Positions 16,364 through 31,007 of a stretch of 64,000 nucleotides of DNA are shown here, one piece after another (within the stretch, counting starts at the first letter, position 1; each line of letters opens with the position of its first letter). The DNA comes from Photobacterium phosphoreum (GTDB taxonomy: Bacteria; Pseudomonadota; Gammaproteobacteria; Enterobacterales; Vibrionaceae). The position numbers were made by a program, and so were the translations under genes. Below the pieces are notes generated by a model. That model was not told where the DNA came from. It made no database searches and saw only the letters and a program-made list of their open reading frames with translations. The DNA is taken from the NCBI RefSeq assembly GCF_002954725.1, contig NZ_MSCQ01000001.1, positions 1,399,442 to 1,463,441 of the forward strand, in the 5' to 3' direction.

Positions 16364-17371
16364 TTAATTAGGATGTAACTGGTGACTCGCAGACTTTCCT
16401 TTGCACCACTGCCCACCAATACGTTGTTTGAAAGCACACATTTGTGACCATTTACCACTTACATTGGCATAACGCTCCATAAATTGTTCACTATGCTCAA
16501 TCCAAGCATCTGCTGTTATTCCTAATTGTTGCAACATCTTTGGTTGGTTAGATCCAATAAAGCCTTTTTTGTCATTTCGAATACACCGACCAGTCCAGTC
16601 AATCAGTTCGAGATAATCGGTAAAAGCAAAATTTATTCCGGCTTTTTTAGTTTTATGCTCACCACTAACAAAGGGTAATAATTGAAAGTGACCTTTATTT
16701 GATGGTGATCGTTTAGCGGAAGTTTTCAGCTGCTGATATTCACGAATGCGCTGCTGAATCGAGGTAAAATCAGACTGTTCTAGTGACGGTGTAACACCAG
16801 CCCTGATCGGGTTTAAATCAACATACATCATGCACGATAATAATGCTTGTTCATCTAGTAATGCTTGAGATTTAAACCGCCCTTCCCAAAAAGCCCCTTT
16901 GCATTGATCTTCTTTATTGGCTTTTCGGGCTATTTCTTCATTAAGACAACGCATAAACCAGCTAATGCTACCTAATCGTTGTTGCCATTCAGCCACTAAA
17001 TTTGATAATGCTTGTTGTTTATCCGAGCCGATTTGCCCCTCTTTTAAGAAATCCACTGCAATAGGATGACCATTAAATAACTGTAACCAACGCGATATTA
17101 CCTCTTCAGGGGTTAACTTTTGTTGTTGCTCGGTATCTATTTTTAGCACCAAATGATAATGGTTACTCATCACAGCATAAGCACAAACATCAATACAAAA
17201 CACAGCTGCTAATTGTTTGATTTTATTTACTATCCAACCTCGACGATGGTGATAGTTTTTACCGTTATACGGATCGTCCCCACATAAATACGCACGACGT
17301 ACGCAGCGATTAATCACATGATAAAAAGGGGTAATTTGAGGCTCTATCAATTTCCGTCTTGAGATTGTCAT
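16364..17371 (-). CDS. REP-associated tyrosine transposase (Y1/HUH, IS200-like)
   Basis: A 335-aa member of the Y1_Tnp/RAYT group found widely in Vibrionaceae. Visible features: PFYHVINRCVRRAYLCG near the N-terminus, the HUH nickase motif in MSNHYHLVL, and the conserved GAFWEGRFKSQALLD and MYVDLNPIRAGV blocks. These enzymes nick single-stranded DNA at REP-like hairpins. RAYTs are usually single-copy and domesticated rather than active insertion sequences. I start it at the ATG at 17371, which matches family starts; TTG (17389) and ATG (17383) lie upstream in frame. Repeats on both sides (16023-16200 and 17433-17444) look like its cognate sequences. Confidence 0.88.
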   Translation of the reverse strand: MTISRRKLIEPQITPFYHVINRCVRRAYLCGDDPYNGKNYHHRRGWIVNKIKQLAAVFCIDVCAYAVMSNHYHLVLKIDTEQQQKLTPEEVISRWLQLFNGHPIAVDFLKEGQIGSDKQQALSNLVAEWQQRLGSISWFMRCLNEEIARKANKEDQCKGAFWEGRFKSQALLDEQALLSCMMYVDLNPIRAGVTPSLEQSDFTSIQQRIREYQQLKTSAKRSPSNKGHFQLLPFVSGEHKTKKAGINFAFTDYLELIDWTGRCIRNDKKGFIGSNQPKMLQQLGITADAWIEHSEQFMERYANVSGKWSQMCAFKQRIGGQWCKGKSASHQLHPN

Positions 17372-17432
17372 TAGTTTCACCATAAGCAACTTGAAGCTTA
17401 ACTATAGTAGCTCATGGTTGATGTGCAATGTT

Positions 17433-17444
17433 ATGGCTGTCCAA
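17433..17444 (-). repeat. Inverted copy of the TTGGACAGCCAT repeat
   Basis: ATGGCTGTCCAA is the exact reverse complement of the 12 bases at 16069-16080. Together they bracket the transposase gene and may mark the ends of the element. Confidence 0.7.
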
Positions 17445-17623
17445 TGTTTTTGTAACAAATACTTTCAATGCTTCAATTGAAAAATCAGAGACTTCCATTT
17501 ATACCCTTAAACTAGATAAAACACATAACAACTTACCAAAATTCGTTCTTTAAACACACTACAATATTCATCCCGCAATAATACAAAAAGCATTATAAAT
17601 CAGATACATTTTTAGTTATGAAT

Positions 17624-17764
17624 CCCGATAGTAATCACAAAATCGGGCGATTGCCGTTTAGTTTTCCATATCTATACCATTCAAGATTCCTGCGCGCGGA
17701 TAATAGATTCCCTATCGCCCTCGCGGGCATTCACTGTAGGGAATGACGGGGGTTGGCTTACATG
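17624..17764. repeat. GC-rich REP-like hairpin element
   Basis: Within an AT-rich gap there is a GC-rich block. It has a small hairpin CCCGAT/ATCGGG (17624-17647) and a larger nested one: ATTCCCTA (17707-17714) pairs with TAGGGAAT (17737-17744) around an inner GCCC/GGGC. It is followed by GACGGGGG. Its composition and structure are those of dispersed extragenic palindromes. The rest of the 493-base gap (17372-17864) holds no gene that I can see. Confidence 0.6.
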
Positions 17765-17864
17765 TCGCGGCAGATAATTATAGTGACGAATAAGTGATTT
17801 ATAGCCACGTAAATAATACAAGCCACCCTCGCCACTACCCTGCTTTTCATATTACAAAAACCAA

Positions 17865-18224
<360 letters not shown>

Positions 18225-18262
18225 TTAAGCACATTAATAATTGCTATACATACACGCATAGA

Positions 18263-18278
18263 GTGTTAACGTTTACAT
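18263..18278. promoter_or_regulatory. GalR/LacI-type operator before galR
   Basis: GTGTTAACGTTTACAT has the central CG and the half-site spacing of GalR-family operators (GTGnAAnCGnTTnCAC). It lies about 120 bases before the galR start and suggests autoregulation. Confidence 0.55.
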
Positions 18279-18397
18279 TACCAATTAAACATTGATTTAC
18301 AAACCATATCATTCCGAATTAGTTAGCTATATCACACCGTTAAATTGCCTTATTTACACAACCGTAGTTTAATAGCTAGAACAGTAAAGAGGTGATC

Positions 18398-19426
18398 ATG
18401 GCAACAATCAAAGATGTGGCGAAACTCGCCGAAGTATCTGTCGCAACCGTATCAAGGGTGATCAATAAATCCCCTAAAGCAAGTGAAGCTGCGATTAAGG
18501 CAGTAACGCAAGCGATGCAAACACTTGGCTATCGTCCCAATGCCAATGCACGCGCACTGGTGAGCCAATCAACCAATACTATTGGCGTCTTAGTCGGTGA
18601 CGTGTCGGATCCTTTCTTTGGCGCAATGATCAAATCGATCGACAATATTGCCCGTCAACATGGCAAGTATTTATTGATCGGTAATGGTTATCATAATGCA
18701 GATAGCGAACGTGAAGTGATCGAGCTATTGATCAATAACCGTTGCGATACGCTTATTATTCATAGTAAGAGTTTGTCTAATGCCGAATTAATTGCTTTTG
18801 CGAAAGAAGTGCCAGGAATGGTGCTGATTAACCGTTTTATTGCAGAAATTGCCGAGCGTTGTATTGCACTTGATAATCACCGTGGATCATATTTAGCGAC
18901 TGAGTTCCTGATTAAAAATGGCCACCAGCATATTGGTTATATTTGTTCAAATCACGATATTGAAGATACTGAACAGCGTAAGCAAGGTTATTTAGATGCA
19001 TTACAAGCATACCAATTAACTGCCCCACAAAGTTATATTGAGTACGGTACGCCAGATGAAGATGGTGGTGAAATGGCGATGACCAACCTTCTCGCCAAAA
19101 ACCTGCCAATAACGGCTATTGCTGCTTATAACGATTATATGGCTGCTGGCTGTTTATCTGTACTTGAAGACAATGGATTAACTATTCCCACTCAAATGTC
19201 ATTAATTGGGTTTGATGATGGTTTAATTGCTAAGTATCTCCATCCTAAACTGACAACAGTACGCTACCCGATTCAAATAATGGCAGAACAAGCGACTCAA
19301 TTGGCTTTTCAGTTAGCCACAGCAGCAAAACAATCTATGCCGCAGGTAGCAGAACCAGATTCAAGTATTACCCATACGTTTGTACCCACATTGGTTAAAC
19401 GATTATCCGTGGTAGAACATCAGTAA
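18398..19426 (+). CDS. galR: Galactose operon repressor GalR
   Basis: A 342-aa LacI-family repressor. The N-terminal helix-turn-helix and hinge (TIKDVAKLAEVSVATVSRVI..., then RPNANARALV) precede a periplasmic-binding-protein-like core with GDVSDPFFGAMIKSI, IGNGYHN and a SLIGFDDGLIAKYLHPKLTTVRYP end. It agrees with E. coli GalR (343 aa) along the whole length. D-galactose is the known inducer. The ATG at 18398 has AGAGG five bases upstream; the in-frame GTG at 18392 is inside that site. Operator-like sites occur before this gene, before galT and inside ebgA, which suggests one sugar-response regulon. Confidence 0.93.
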   Translation: MATIKDVAKLAEVSVATVSRVINKSPKASEAAIKAVTQAMQTLGYRPNANARALVSQSTNTIGVLVGDVSDPFFGAMIKSIDNIARQHGKYLLIGNGYHNADSEREVIELLINNRCDTLIIHSKSLSNAELIAFAKEVPGMVLINRFIAEIAERCIALDNHRGSYLATEFLIKNGHQHIGYICSNHDIEDTEQRKQGYLDALQAYQLTAPQSYIEYGTPDEDGGEMAMTNLLAKNLPITAIAAYNDYMAAGCLSVLEDNGLTIPTQMSLIGFDDGLIAKYLHPKLTTVRYPIQIMAEQATQLAFQLATAAKQSMPQVAEPDSSITHTFVPTLVKRLSVVEHQ

Positions 19427-19459
19427 TGTAGATCATGTCAGTCGATTAAGCATAAAGAA

Positions 19460-19496
19460 ACGACCATACAAGTGACACTGTCACCTGTATGGTCGT
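19460..19496. terminator. Hairpin between galR and ychN
   Basis: ACGACCATACA...TGTATGGTCGT stem with an inner GTGACA/TGTCAC pairing. It is strong, but no proper T run follows on either strand. It sits between convergent genes and probably terminates or protects both 3' ends. Confidence 0.6.
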
Positions 19497-19524
19497 CTTG
19501 TGTATTTAGCTTCGATTAGCTTGA

Positions 19525-19881
19525 TCAGAAAGTGAACACTTTATCAGCAGCAAGCGTCCATTCGGCTAAATCATCTAAGGTGGCAATAACAGCATCTTCA
19601 ATTAATGGTAACGCTGTTAATCCACGTGCAGCACAACAGGTTTTACAGAGCTTAACTTCACTACCTTGGGCTAAAACAATTTCAACCATTTGTTGAATAT
19701 CATAACCCTCAGAAGGTGATTGTTTTGCCAAGGCACAGGTTACGGCATCAGACATTAAAAAGATTTTCACCGCAACAGGTTCAGCTTCTTGCTCATTGAG
19801 TTTGATCGCTAAACGAAGTGCGTTGAATGGTCGTTCAGATCCATAAGGAGCATCATTAATTATCATTAGTATGGTTTGCAT
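19525..19881 (-). CDS. ychN: DsrE-family protein YchN
   Basis: A 118-aa member of the DsrE/DsrF/YchN fold family of small cytoplasmic sulphur-transfer-like proteins that form hexamers. It aligns closely with E. coli YchN (117 aa): NDAPYGSERPFNALRLA, FLMSDAVTCALAKQ, GYDIQQM, and VKLCKTCCAARG, which holds the conserved cysteines, ending in ADKVFTF. The precise role is not established even in E. coli. Stand-alone gene, convergent with galR. Confidence 0.88.
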   Translation of the reverse strand: MQTILMIINDAPYGSERPFNALRLAIKLNEQEAEPVAVKIFLMSDAVTCALAKQSPSEGYDIQQMVEIVLAQGSEVKLCKTCCAARGLTALPLIEDAVIATLDDLAEWTLAADKVFTF

Positions 19882-20114
19882 TATTATCTTACTCTCTATG
19901 AAATTTCGACCACTGTTTTACCATGAAACTGGTTTTCAGTAGTCATTTATGAATGTAAACCACACCTAATGTCTATTTTTTATTCTCAAGCGGTATTTTT
20001 TGTAATTTTAAACTTTTAACTACTGCAATAATTTGGCACATTAACGCCCTCAACGAGCAATTGTATGTTAAATGCAGTTGCCATAACCTAACCGTCATTT
20101 ACAGTGAGCATTCA

Positions 20115-20633
20115 ATGAGCCATCGCCTCCAACTAACTTCTGCCCCATCAGTGCTGTTTTTATTTGGCTTATCGGGTGCTGGAAAGTCATTTGTCGGTGA
20201 CGTAATTGGCGCACATCACGATTGGTTTGTTTATCATGCTGATGATGATCTTACTGATGAGATGCGTCAGATTATTGCAGCTAAGCAGCCGTTTACCGAA
20301 GAGATGCGAGATAAATTTTTCTGCCGTATCGTTGATAAAATTAACCATTATCGTGCTATTTATCCTCATCTGGTCATTACTCAGGGTGCTTATAAAAGAA
20401 AGCATCGTGACTACATTCGTCAGCAGATTAATAATCTAGAAATGATTTATGTGACAACGTCAGATATGTTGATTCACCAACGCTTAGAATATCGTATCAA
20501 CGGCATATCGAATGCCAGTGCTGAGGCAATTAAACATATTTTTGAAGTGCCCGACGAGAGCGTTAAGAAATTACATAACGTCGACGGTAAAGAAGAAATT
20601 ATCCAGCAACTTAATGCGTTTTATAATAAATAA
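20115..20633 (+). CDS. Small P-loop kinase-like protein
   Basis: A 172-aa protein with a clear Walker A GLSGAGKS (residues 18-25), an acidic DDDLTDEMR stretch and a YKRKHRDYIR segment. Its size and layout suit the gluconate kinase/shikimate kinase/AAA-33 class of small-molecule kinases. I cannot name the substrate. I use the ATG at 20115 (GTGAG six bases upstream). An in-frame ATG at 20061 would add 18 residues, including a Cys-rich stretch with no visible SD. It lies next to galM (convergent, shared terminator) in a sugar-related neighbourhood, so a sugar or nucleoside substrate is possible. Confidence 0.68.
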   Translation: MSHRLQLTSAPSVLFLFGLSGAGKSFVGDVIGAHHDWFVYHADDDLTDEMRQIIAAKQPFTEEMRDKFFCRIVDKINHYRAIYPHLVITQGAYKRKHRDYIRQQINNLEMIYVTTSDMLIHQRLEYRINGISNASAEAIKHIFEVPDESVKKLHNVDGKEEIIQQLNAFYNK

Positions 20634-20644
20634 GCACCAATAAA

Positions 20645-20673
20645 AAACCCACAACGCTAAGATTGTGGGTTTC
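20645..20673. terminator. Bidirectional terminator between kinase-like gene and galM
   Basis: AAACCCACAA/TTGTGGGTTT stem with an 8-base loop, flanked by an A run on the left and a short T run on the right. It serves the convergent genes ending at 20633 and 20689. Confidence 0.82.
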
Positions 20674-20688
20674 AGTCATTACTAAGCG

Positions 20689-21783
20689 CTATCGGAATCG
20701 ATAACTGGTTAAATAATGATAATGCTCATTGGGACGTAATATCGGATCATTATCCTGCCATTCAGGATGGTTCGGTGAATCAGGCAAAAACTGCGTTTCA
20801 AGCGCAAAACCACTGTGATCAGCGTACTCACCACCGATACGGTTAGGGCACCCTGCCAAATAATTCCCCGTATACAATTGCATTGCAGGCTTGGTGGTTA
20901 ATACATCCATCGTTAACGAGCCGTCAGTCGCGATCACGGTTGCACACGCTGTTGTTGCTCGACATACATCAGAGCGCAATACAAACGAGTGATCGTACCC
21001 TTTTGCTTGTTGCTGATCTGCATCGATTAACCAATCTTGATGAATCACTTTAGGCTGGCGGAAATCAAAGCTTGTTGCCTCAACCGCATTAAACTCACCC
21101 AATGGGATCCCTTGCTGATCTGTCGGTAAATAATGATCAGCGTTGATCGTTAACTGATGCGATAAACAATCATGCCCGCTATCAGCGCCTAACAAATTAA
21201 AATAACCATGATTGGTTAAATTAACAATTGTTGGCTTATCTGTTTCCGCACTGTAGCGAATCGTAAGTTCATTATTTTCAGTTAATGTATAGGTCACCAC
21301 AACCTGCAAGTTACCTGGAAAACCCATATCACCATCAGCAGATAACAACTTAAATTGCACTTCAGTAGCATTCAATTGCTGCATGTGCCAGCGACGTTTA
21401 TCAAACCCCGTTTCACCACCATGTAAACAGTTGCCATTTTGATTGGTCGATACTTGGTAATTCTCACCGTCTACATTAAATTTACCTGCCGCGATACGAT
21501 TAGCATAACGCCCAACCGTTGCGCCTAAATACGCCTGTTGCTGATAAAAATCATTCAGGGTACTTACCCCAAGCAATACTTCTCTGTATACGGTTTGGTG
21601 ATCCGCAGCAACTGGTACACAGCAGCTGAGCCACGTTGCGCCAATATCCATCAAGGTTACTGACATCCCATTTTGATTAACAATAGTAATCAACTTGGCA
21701 GGCAAACCATCCGTTGCCATATCAACAGTCATAGATTGATGTAACGCAATTGCATGTTGAGGTAGGTTATTTAACATACTCAA
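20689..21783 (-). CDS. galM: Galactose mutarotase (aldose 1-epimerase) GalM
   Basis: A 364-aa cytoplasmic enzyme interconverting beta- and alpha-D-galactose, the form used by GalK. Landmarks: GATVGRYANRIAAGKF, the catalytic His region VNLTNHGYFNL, and the catalytic Glu in GFALETQFLPDSPNHP. It is somewhat longer than E. coli GalM (346 aa). Last gene of a galT-galK-galM operon on the minus strand, 12 bases after galK. Confidence 0.93.
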   Translation of the reverse strand: MSMLNNLPQHAIALHQSMTVDMATDGLPAKLITIVNQNGMSVTLMDIGATWLSCCVPVAADHQTVYREVLLGVSTLNDFYQQQAYLGATVGRYANRIAAGKFNVDGENYQVSTNQNGNCLHGGETGFDKRRWHMQQLNATEVQFKLLSADGDMGFPGNLQVVVTYTLTENNELTIRYSAETDKPTIVNLTNHGYFNLLGADSGHDCLSHQLTINADHYLPTDQQGIPLGEFNAVEATSFDFRQPKVIHQDWLIDADQQQAKGYDHSFVLRSDVCRATTACATVIATDGSLTMDVLTTKPAMQLYTGNYLAGCPNRIGGEYADHSGFALETQFLPDSPNHPEWQDNDPILRPNEHYHYLTSYRFR

Positions 21784-21795
21784 TCGCCTTTTAAA

Positions 21796-22986
21796 TTACG
21801 CTTCAACCATAAGGTTTTCATTGATAACACCGGCACCCGCCATAGCTTTACACACATAAATAGTTGCTTGTAAGCCTGTTGCTGCCTGATATTTAGCATT
21901 CACTTCAGCGGTAATAGCGTCAACAAATGTCGGCGGTACTAGTGCCACAATACAGCCACCAAAACCACCGCCGGTCATACGTACGCCACCTTGATCGCCA
22001 ATAACACCTTTCACCATATCGACCAATGTATCAATTTCAGGAACGGTGATTTCAAAATCATCACGCATTGAAGCATGTGATTCAGCCATAAGCTCGGCAA
22101 GTACCGCCATGTTGCTATTACTCAAAGCAATGGCGGCAAGTTCAGTTCGCATATTTTCAGTGATCACATGACGCGCACGTTTAGCCACCATCACATCAAG
22201 CTCTGCTTCTCGCTCAGTAAACATGGCTAGTGTTACATCACGCAATGCCGGCACACCAAAGAAAGCTGCCGCTTGTTCACATTGTACGCGGCGAGTGTTG
22301 TATTCACTATCCACTAAACCACGTTTTTTATTAGAGTTAATGATCACCACTGCCATATCTTCAGGCATGGCAACAGCAGTTGTTACTAATGAACGGCAAT
22401 CAATCAGTAAAGCGTGGTTTTGTTCGCCTTCTGCCGAAATTAACTGATCCATGATGCCGCAATTACAACCGACAAATTGGTTCTCTGCTTGTTGACCATT
22501 AAGCGCTATCTCTTGCTGACTGATGCTAAGATCAAATAATGCTTTAAATGTTTGACCAATCACCACTTCAAGCGCAGCTGATGAACTTAAACCCGCACCT
22601 TGAGGAACATTGCCGCTAACAACAATGTCCGCACCACCCAACACATAACCACGATCTAATAAGCACTTAATCACACCACGGACATAATTAACCCACATGC
22701 ATTGTTGATCAAATTCAAGCGGCTGAGTGATATCAAACTGATTAACTTCATTGTCGTAATCAACCGCAACCACACGCACGATGTTATCGTCACGACGCGA
22801 AGCAGCGACTATGGCTTGATAATCAATCGCACAAGGAAGCACAAAACCATCGTTATAATCAGTATGCTCACCGATAAGATTTACACGCCCAGGTGCTTGA
22901 ATAATATGACTAGCTACATAGCCTAATACTGATGAAAAAACGGCAGATACGTTATCAATAAGGTGTTGAGTACGATTCGTTGTCAT
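21796..22986 (-). CDS. galK: Galactokinase GalK
   Basis: A 396-aa GHMP-family kinase that makes galactose-1-phosphate from alpha-D-galactose and ATP. The galactokinase signature [12 protein letters not shown] (33-44), the ATP-binding [12 protein letters not shown] (about 128-139), the catalytic Asp in CGIMDQ (Asp180), and the C-terminal [13 protein letters not shown] are all present. It is slightly longer than E. coli GalK (382 aa). Middle gene of galTKM; a 74-base gap separates it from galT. Confidence 0.95.
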   Translation of the reverse strand: MTTNRTQHLIDNVSAVFSSVLGYVASHIIQAPGRVNLIGEHTDYNDGFVLPCAIDYQAIVAASRRDDNIVRVVAVDYDNEVNQFDITQPLEFDQQCMWVNYVRGVIKCLLDRGYVLGGADIVVSGNVPQGAGLSSSAALEVVIGQTFKALFDLSISQQEIALNGQQAENQFVGCNCGIMDQLISAEGEQNHALLIDCRSLVTTAVAMPEDMAVVIINSNKKRGLVDSEYNTRRVQCEQAAAFFGVPALRDVTLAMFTEREAELDVMVAKRARHVITENMRTELAAIALSNSNMAVLAELMAESHASMRDDFEITVPEIDTLVDMVKGVIGDQGGVRMTGGGFGGCIVALVPPTFVDAITAEVNAKYQAATGLQATIYVCKAMAGAGVINENLMVEA

Positions 22987-23060
22987 TATTTTTACCTACT
23001 ATTACCAAGGGTTACCGTGTGGTAACGAAATTTATTAAATCAATAAAACCTATCTAGCGA

Positions 23061-24122
23061 TTAATCTAAATAGTGCACATCACTGACTGCGCGCAATTTT
23101 TCAGCGGCTTGTTCTGCGGTTAAATCGCGTTGACTTTCAGCCAGCATTTCATAGCCCACCATGAACTTTTTCACAGAAGCTGATCGCAGTAATGGTGGAT
23201 AAAACAGAGCATGAAGTTGCCAATGATCAGTCGAGGTGTCGCTAAAATTATTATCCGACTCAAAGAAAGGAGCGTAATGCCAGCCCATAGAATAAGGAAA
23301 TGAACACTTAAATAAATTATCGTAACGACTGGTCAGTTTTTTAATCGCTAACGCTAAATCATCACGTTGCGCAGATGTCAGTTCATCCATACGACGAATA
23401 TGGGTTTTAGGTAATAGCATGGTTTCAAAAGGCCACGCTGCCCAATAAGGCACCACCGCCAACCAATGCTCAGTTTCAACCACAGTACGAGAACCGTCTT
23501 CTAGCTCACTATTAACATAATCAACTAATAAGTTAGTGCCGTATTGCGCATAATATTCACGCAATAAGGTATCTTTACGGCTAATTTCATTGGGTAAAAA
23601 GTTATTCGCCCAAACTTGACCATGTGGATGTGGTTGTGAACAGCCCATCACTGAGCCTTTATTTTCAAACGCTTGCACCCAAACGTAATCTTGACCTAAC
23701 TCTTCTATTTGTTCATTCCATGTATCAACCACTTTACGAATAGCACCAACAGATAACTGCGGCAGTGTTTTACTGTGGTTAGGTGAGAAACAAATAACAC
23801 GGCTTAAACCACGCGCACTTTGGCAACGAAATAAAGGATTACTGTGTTCAGGCGCTGCGGGTGTATTCGCCGTTAACGCAGCATGATCGTTACTAAAAAT
23901 ATAAGTCCCCGTGTAATCAGGATTTTTATCACCAGAAACACGGGTATTGGTTGGGCATAAAAAACAAGAACCATCATAAGCAACATTTGATTCCGGTTGT
24001 GGCTGTTCATCAGCACCTTGCCACGGACGCTTAGCACGATGAGGAGAAACAAGTACCCACTGCCCTGTTAACGGATTATAACGACGATGAGGATGGTCAA
24101 TCGGATCAAAACATTCAGACAT
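23061..24122 (-). CDS. galT: Galactose-1-phosphate uridylyltransferase GalT
   Basis: A 353-aa Leloir enzyme that exchanges UDP between UDP-glucose and galactose-1-phosphate. Zinc ligands Cys53 and Cys56 (CFLC) and the active-site HPH at 165-167 (QPHPHGQ) match the E. coli enzyme, in which the second His is the nucleophile. It is the first gene of galT-galK-galM. galE, which usually heads the operon, is absent from this window and must be supplied from elsewhere. A GalR-type operator sits about 80 bases upstream. Confidence 0.95.
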   Translation of the reverse strand: MSECFDPIDHPHRRYNPLTGQWVLVSPHRAKRPWQGADEQPQPESNVAYDGSCFLCPTNTRVSGDKNPDYTGTYIFSNDHAALTANTPAAPEHSNPLFRCQSARGLSRVICFSPNHSKTLPQLSVGAIRKVVDTWNEQIEELGQDYVWVQAFENKGSVMGCSQPHPHGQVWANNFLPNEISRKDTLLREYYAQYGTNLLVDYVNSELEDGSRTVVETEHWLAVVPYWAAWPFETMLLPKTHIRRMDELTSAQRDDLALAIKKLTSRYDNLFKCSFPYSMGWHYAPFFESDNNFSDTSTDHWQLHALFYPPLLRSASVKKFMVGYEMLAESQRDLTAEQAAEKLRAVSDVHYLD

Positions 24123-24202
24123 AATAATTGTGCTCTTGTGATTCTGTAATGCTAAAAAGTCTAAATTGATTTTAGGTTTACTTCCGTGATCAATGACACG
24201 TT

Positions 24203-24218
24203 ATGTAAACGTTTCCAC
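24203..24218. promoter_or_regulatory. GalR/LacI-type operator before galT (galT-ebgR gap)
   Basis: ATGTAAACGTTTCCAC fits the GalR-family palindrome with central CG. It lies in the divergent gap between galT (start 24122) and ebgR (start 24467), nearer galT, so GalR probably represses galTKM here. Cross-control of ebgR is possible. Confidence 0.62.
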
Positions 24219-24385
24219 AAAAACAATAATTGGTGCCGATCCTCACAAATTAAGATCATCTTCATTGCTTATTTAAGCCCTATGGTTCAATACTTTTAAC
24301 GTATTTACACATTGCTTCCAATTTCAAGAATAAACATTCATTAACAAAAACTAAAGTATTCGAGTTTTTTACTAAATATAGATAG

Positions 24386-25444
<1,059 letters not shown>

Positions 25445-25467
25445 AATAACGCATTAATTTAAAACAT

Positions 25468-25498
25468 AAAAACGACATGAATGATGTCGTTTTTTTTG
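25468..25498 (+). terminator. Terminator after ebgR
   Basis: AAAAACGACAT/ATGTCGTTTTT stem with a GAATG loop and eight following T residues. It separates ebgR from ebgAC. Confidence 0.9.
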
Positions 25499-25637
25499 TA
25501 TTAAAAATATCAAACCTTTCAAAACAAGCGCGAGATCACTCAAATAAACCGCCGTGATTGTTTTTTTGTTGTCGACCTCACAAAGCTCAAAACAGAATGT
25601 GATCGAGTTAATACAAAAAAGTTTTACCTGTATTTTT

Positions 25638-25653
25638 TAGTAAAAGTTTACTT
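25638..25653. promoter_or_regulatory. Candidate EbgR operator before ebgA
   Basis: GTAAAAGTTTAC (25640-25651) has two 5-base arms, GTAAA and TTTAC, around two central bases. It lies about 45 bases before the ebgA start. It is the only LacI-like dyad I see in this gap. Confidence 0.4.
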
Positions 25654-25658
25654 AATAA

Positions 25659-29224
<3,566 letters not shown>

Positions 29225-29230
29225 CCCTCT

Positions 29231-29262
29231 ATAACCGCCAGTTAATCATCGCTGGCGGTTAT
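29231..29262 (+). terminator. Hairpin after ebgC
   Basis: ATAACCGCCAG/CTGGCGGTTAT stem of 11 pairs with a 10-base loop, but no T run follows. It more likely stabilises the ebgAC 3' end or partly attenuates read-through into the next gene. Confidence 0.5.
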
Positions 29263-29338
29263 ACAGCAGCAACAGCAATCCAAAAAAATAAAACATAAAA
29301 ACAATAACCTATGGTTTGGATTTAAACCAAACACATAG

Positions 29339-30808
<1,470 letters not shown>

Positions 30809-30835
30809 TTATTATCACTATAGTTATATTTCATC

Positions 30836-30866
30836 AAAGCCTTGAGTTTTCCCTCAAGGCTTTTTT
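30836..30866 (+). terminator. Terminator after ygjI
   Basis: AAAGCCTTGAG/CTCAAGGCTTT stem with a TTTTCC loop, then T residues. Confidence 0.92.
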
Positions 30867-31007
30867 ACATCTTAACAATCAAAAAACACAACCATTTAAT
30901 TACATCATCGTCACATTTTTACATTCATAATCTTAACTTTATGTGTTTAATGGCATATAGTAAAGTTTATTAGATTATAGATCTAACAGTACTTTAATAA
31001 GGATGTT

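Noticed and set aside
16255-16458. Minus-strand frame at the 3' end of the transposase gene
   Set aside because: It overlaps the transposase end in another frame and the gap beyond it; there is no SD or family pattern.
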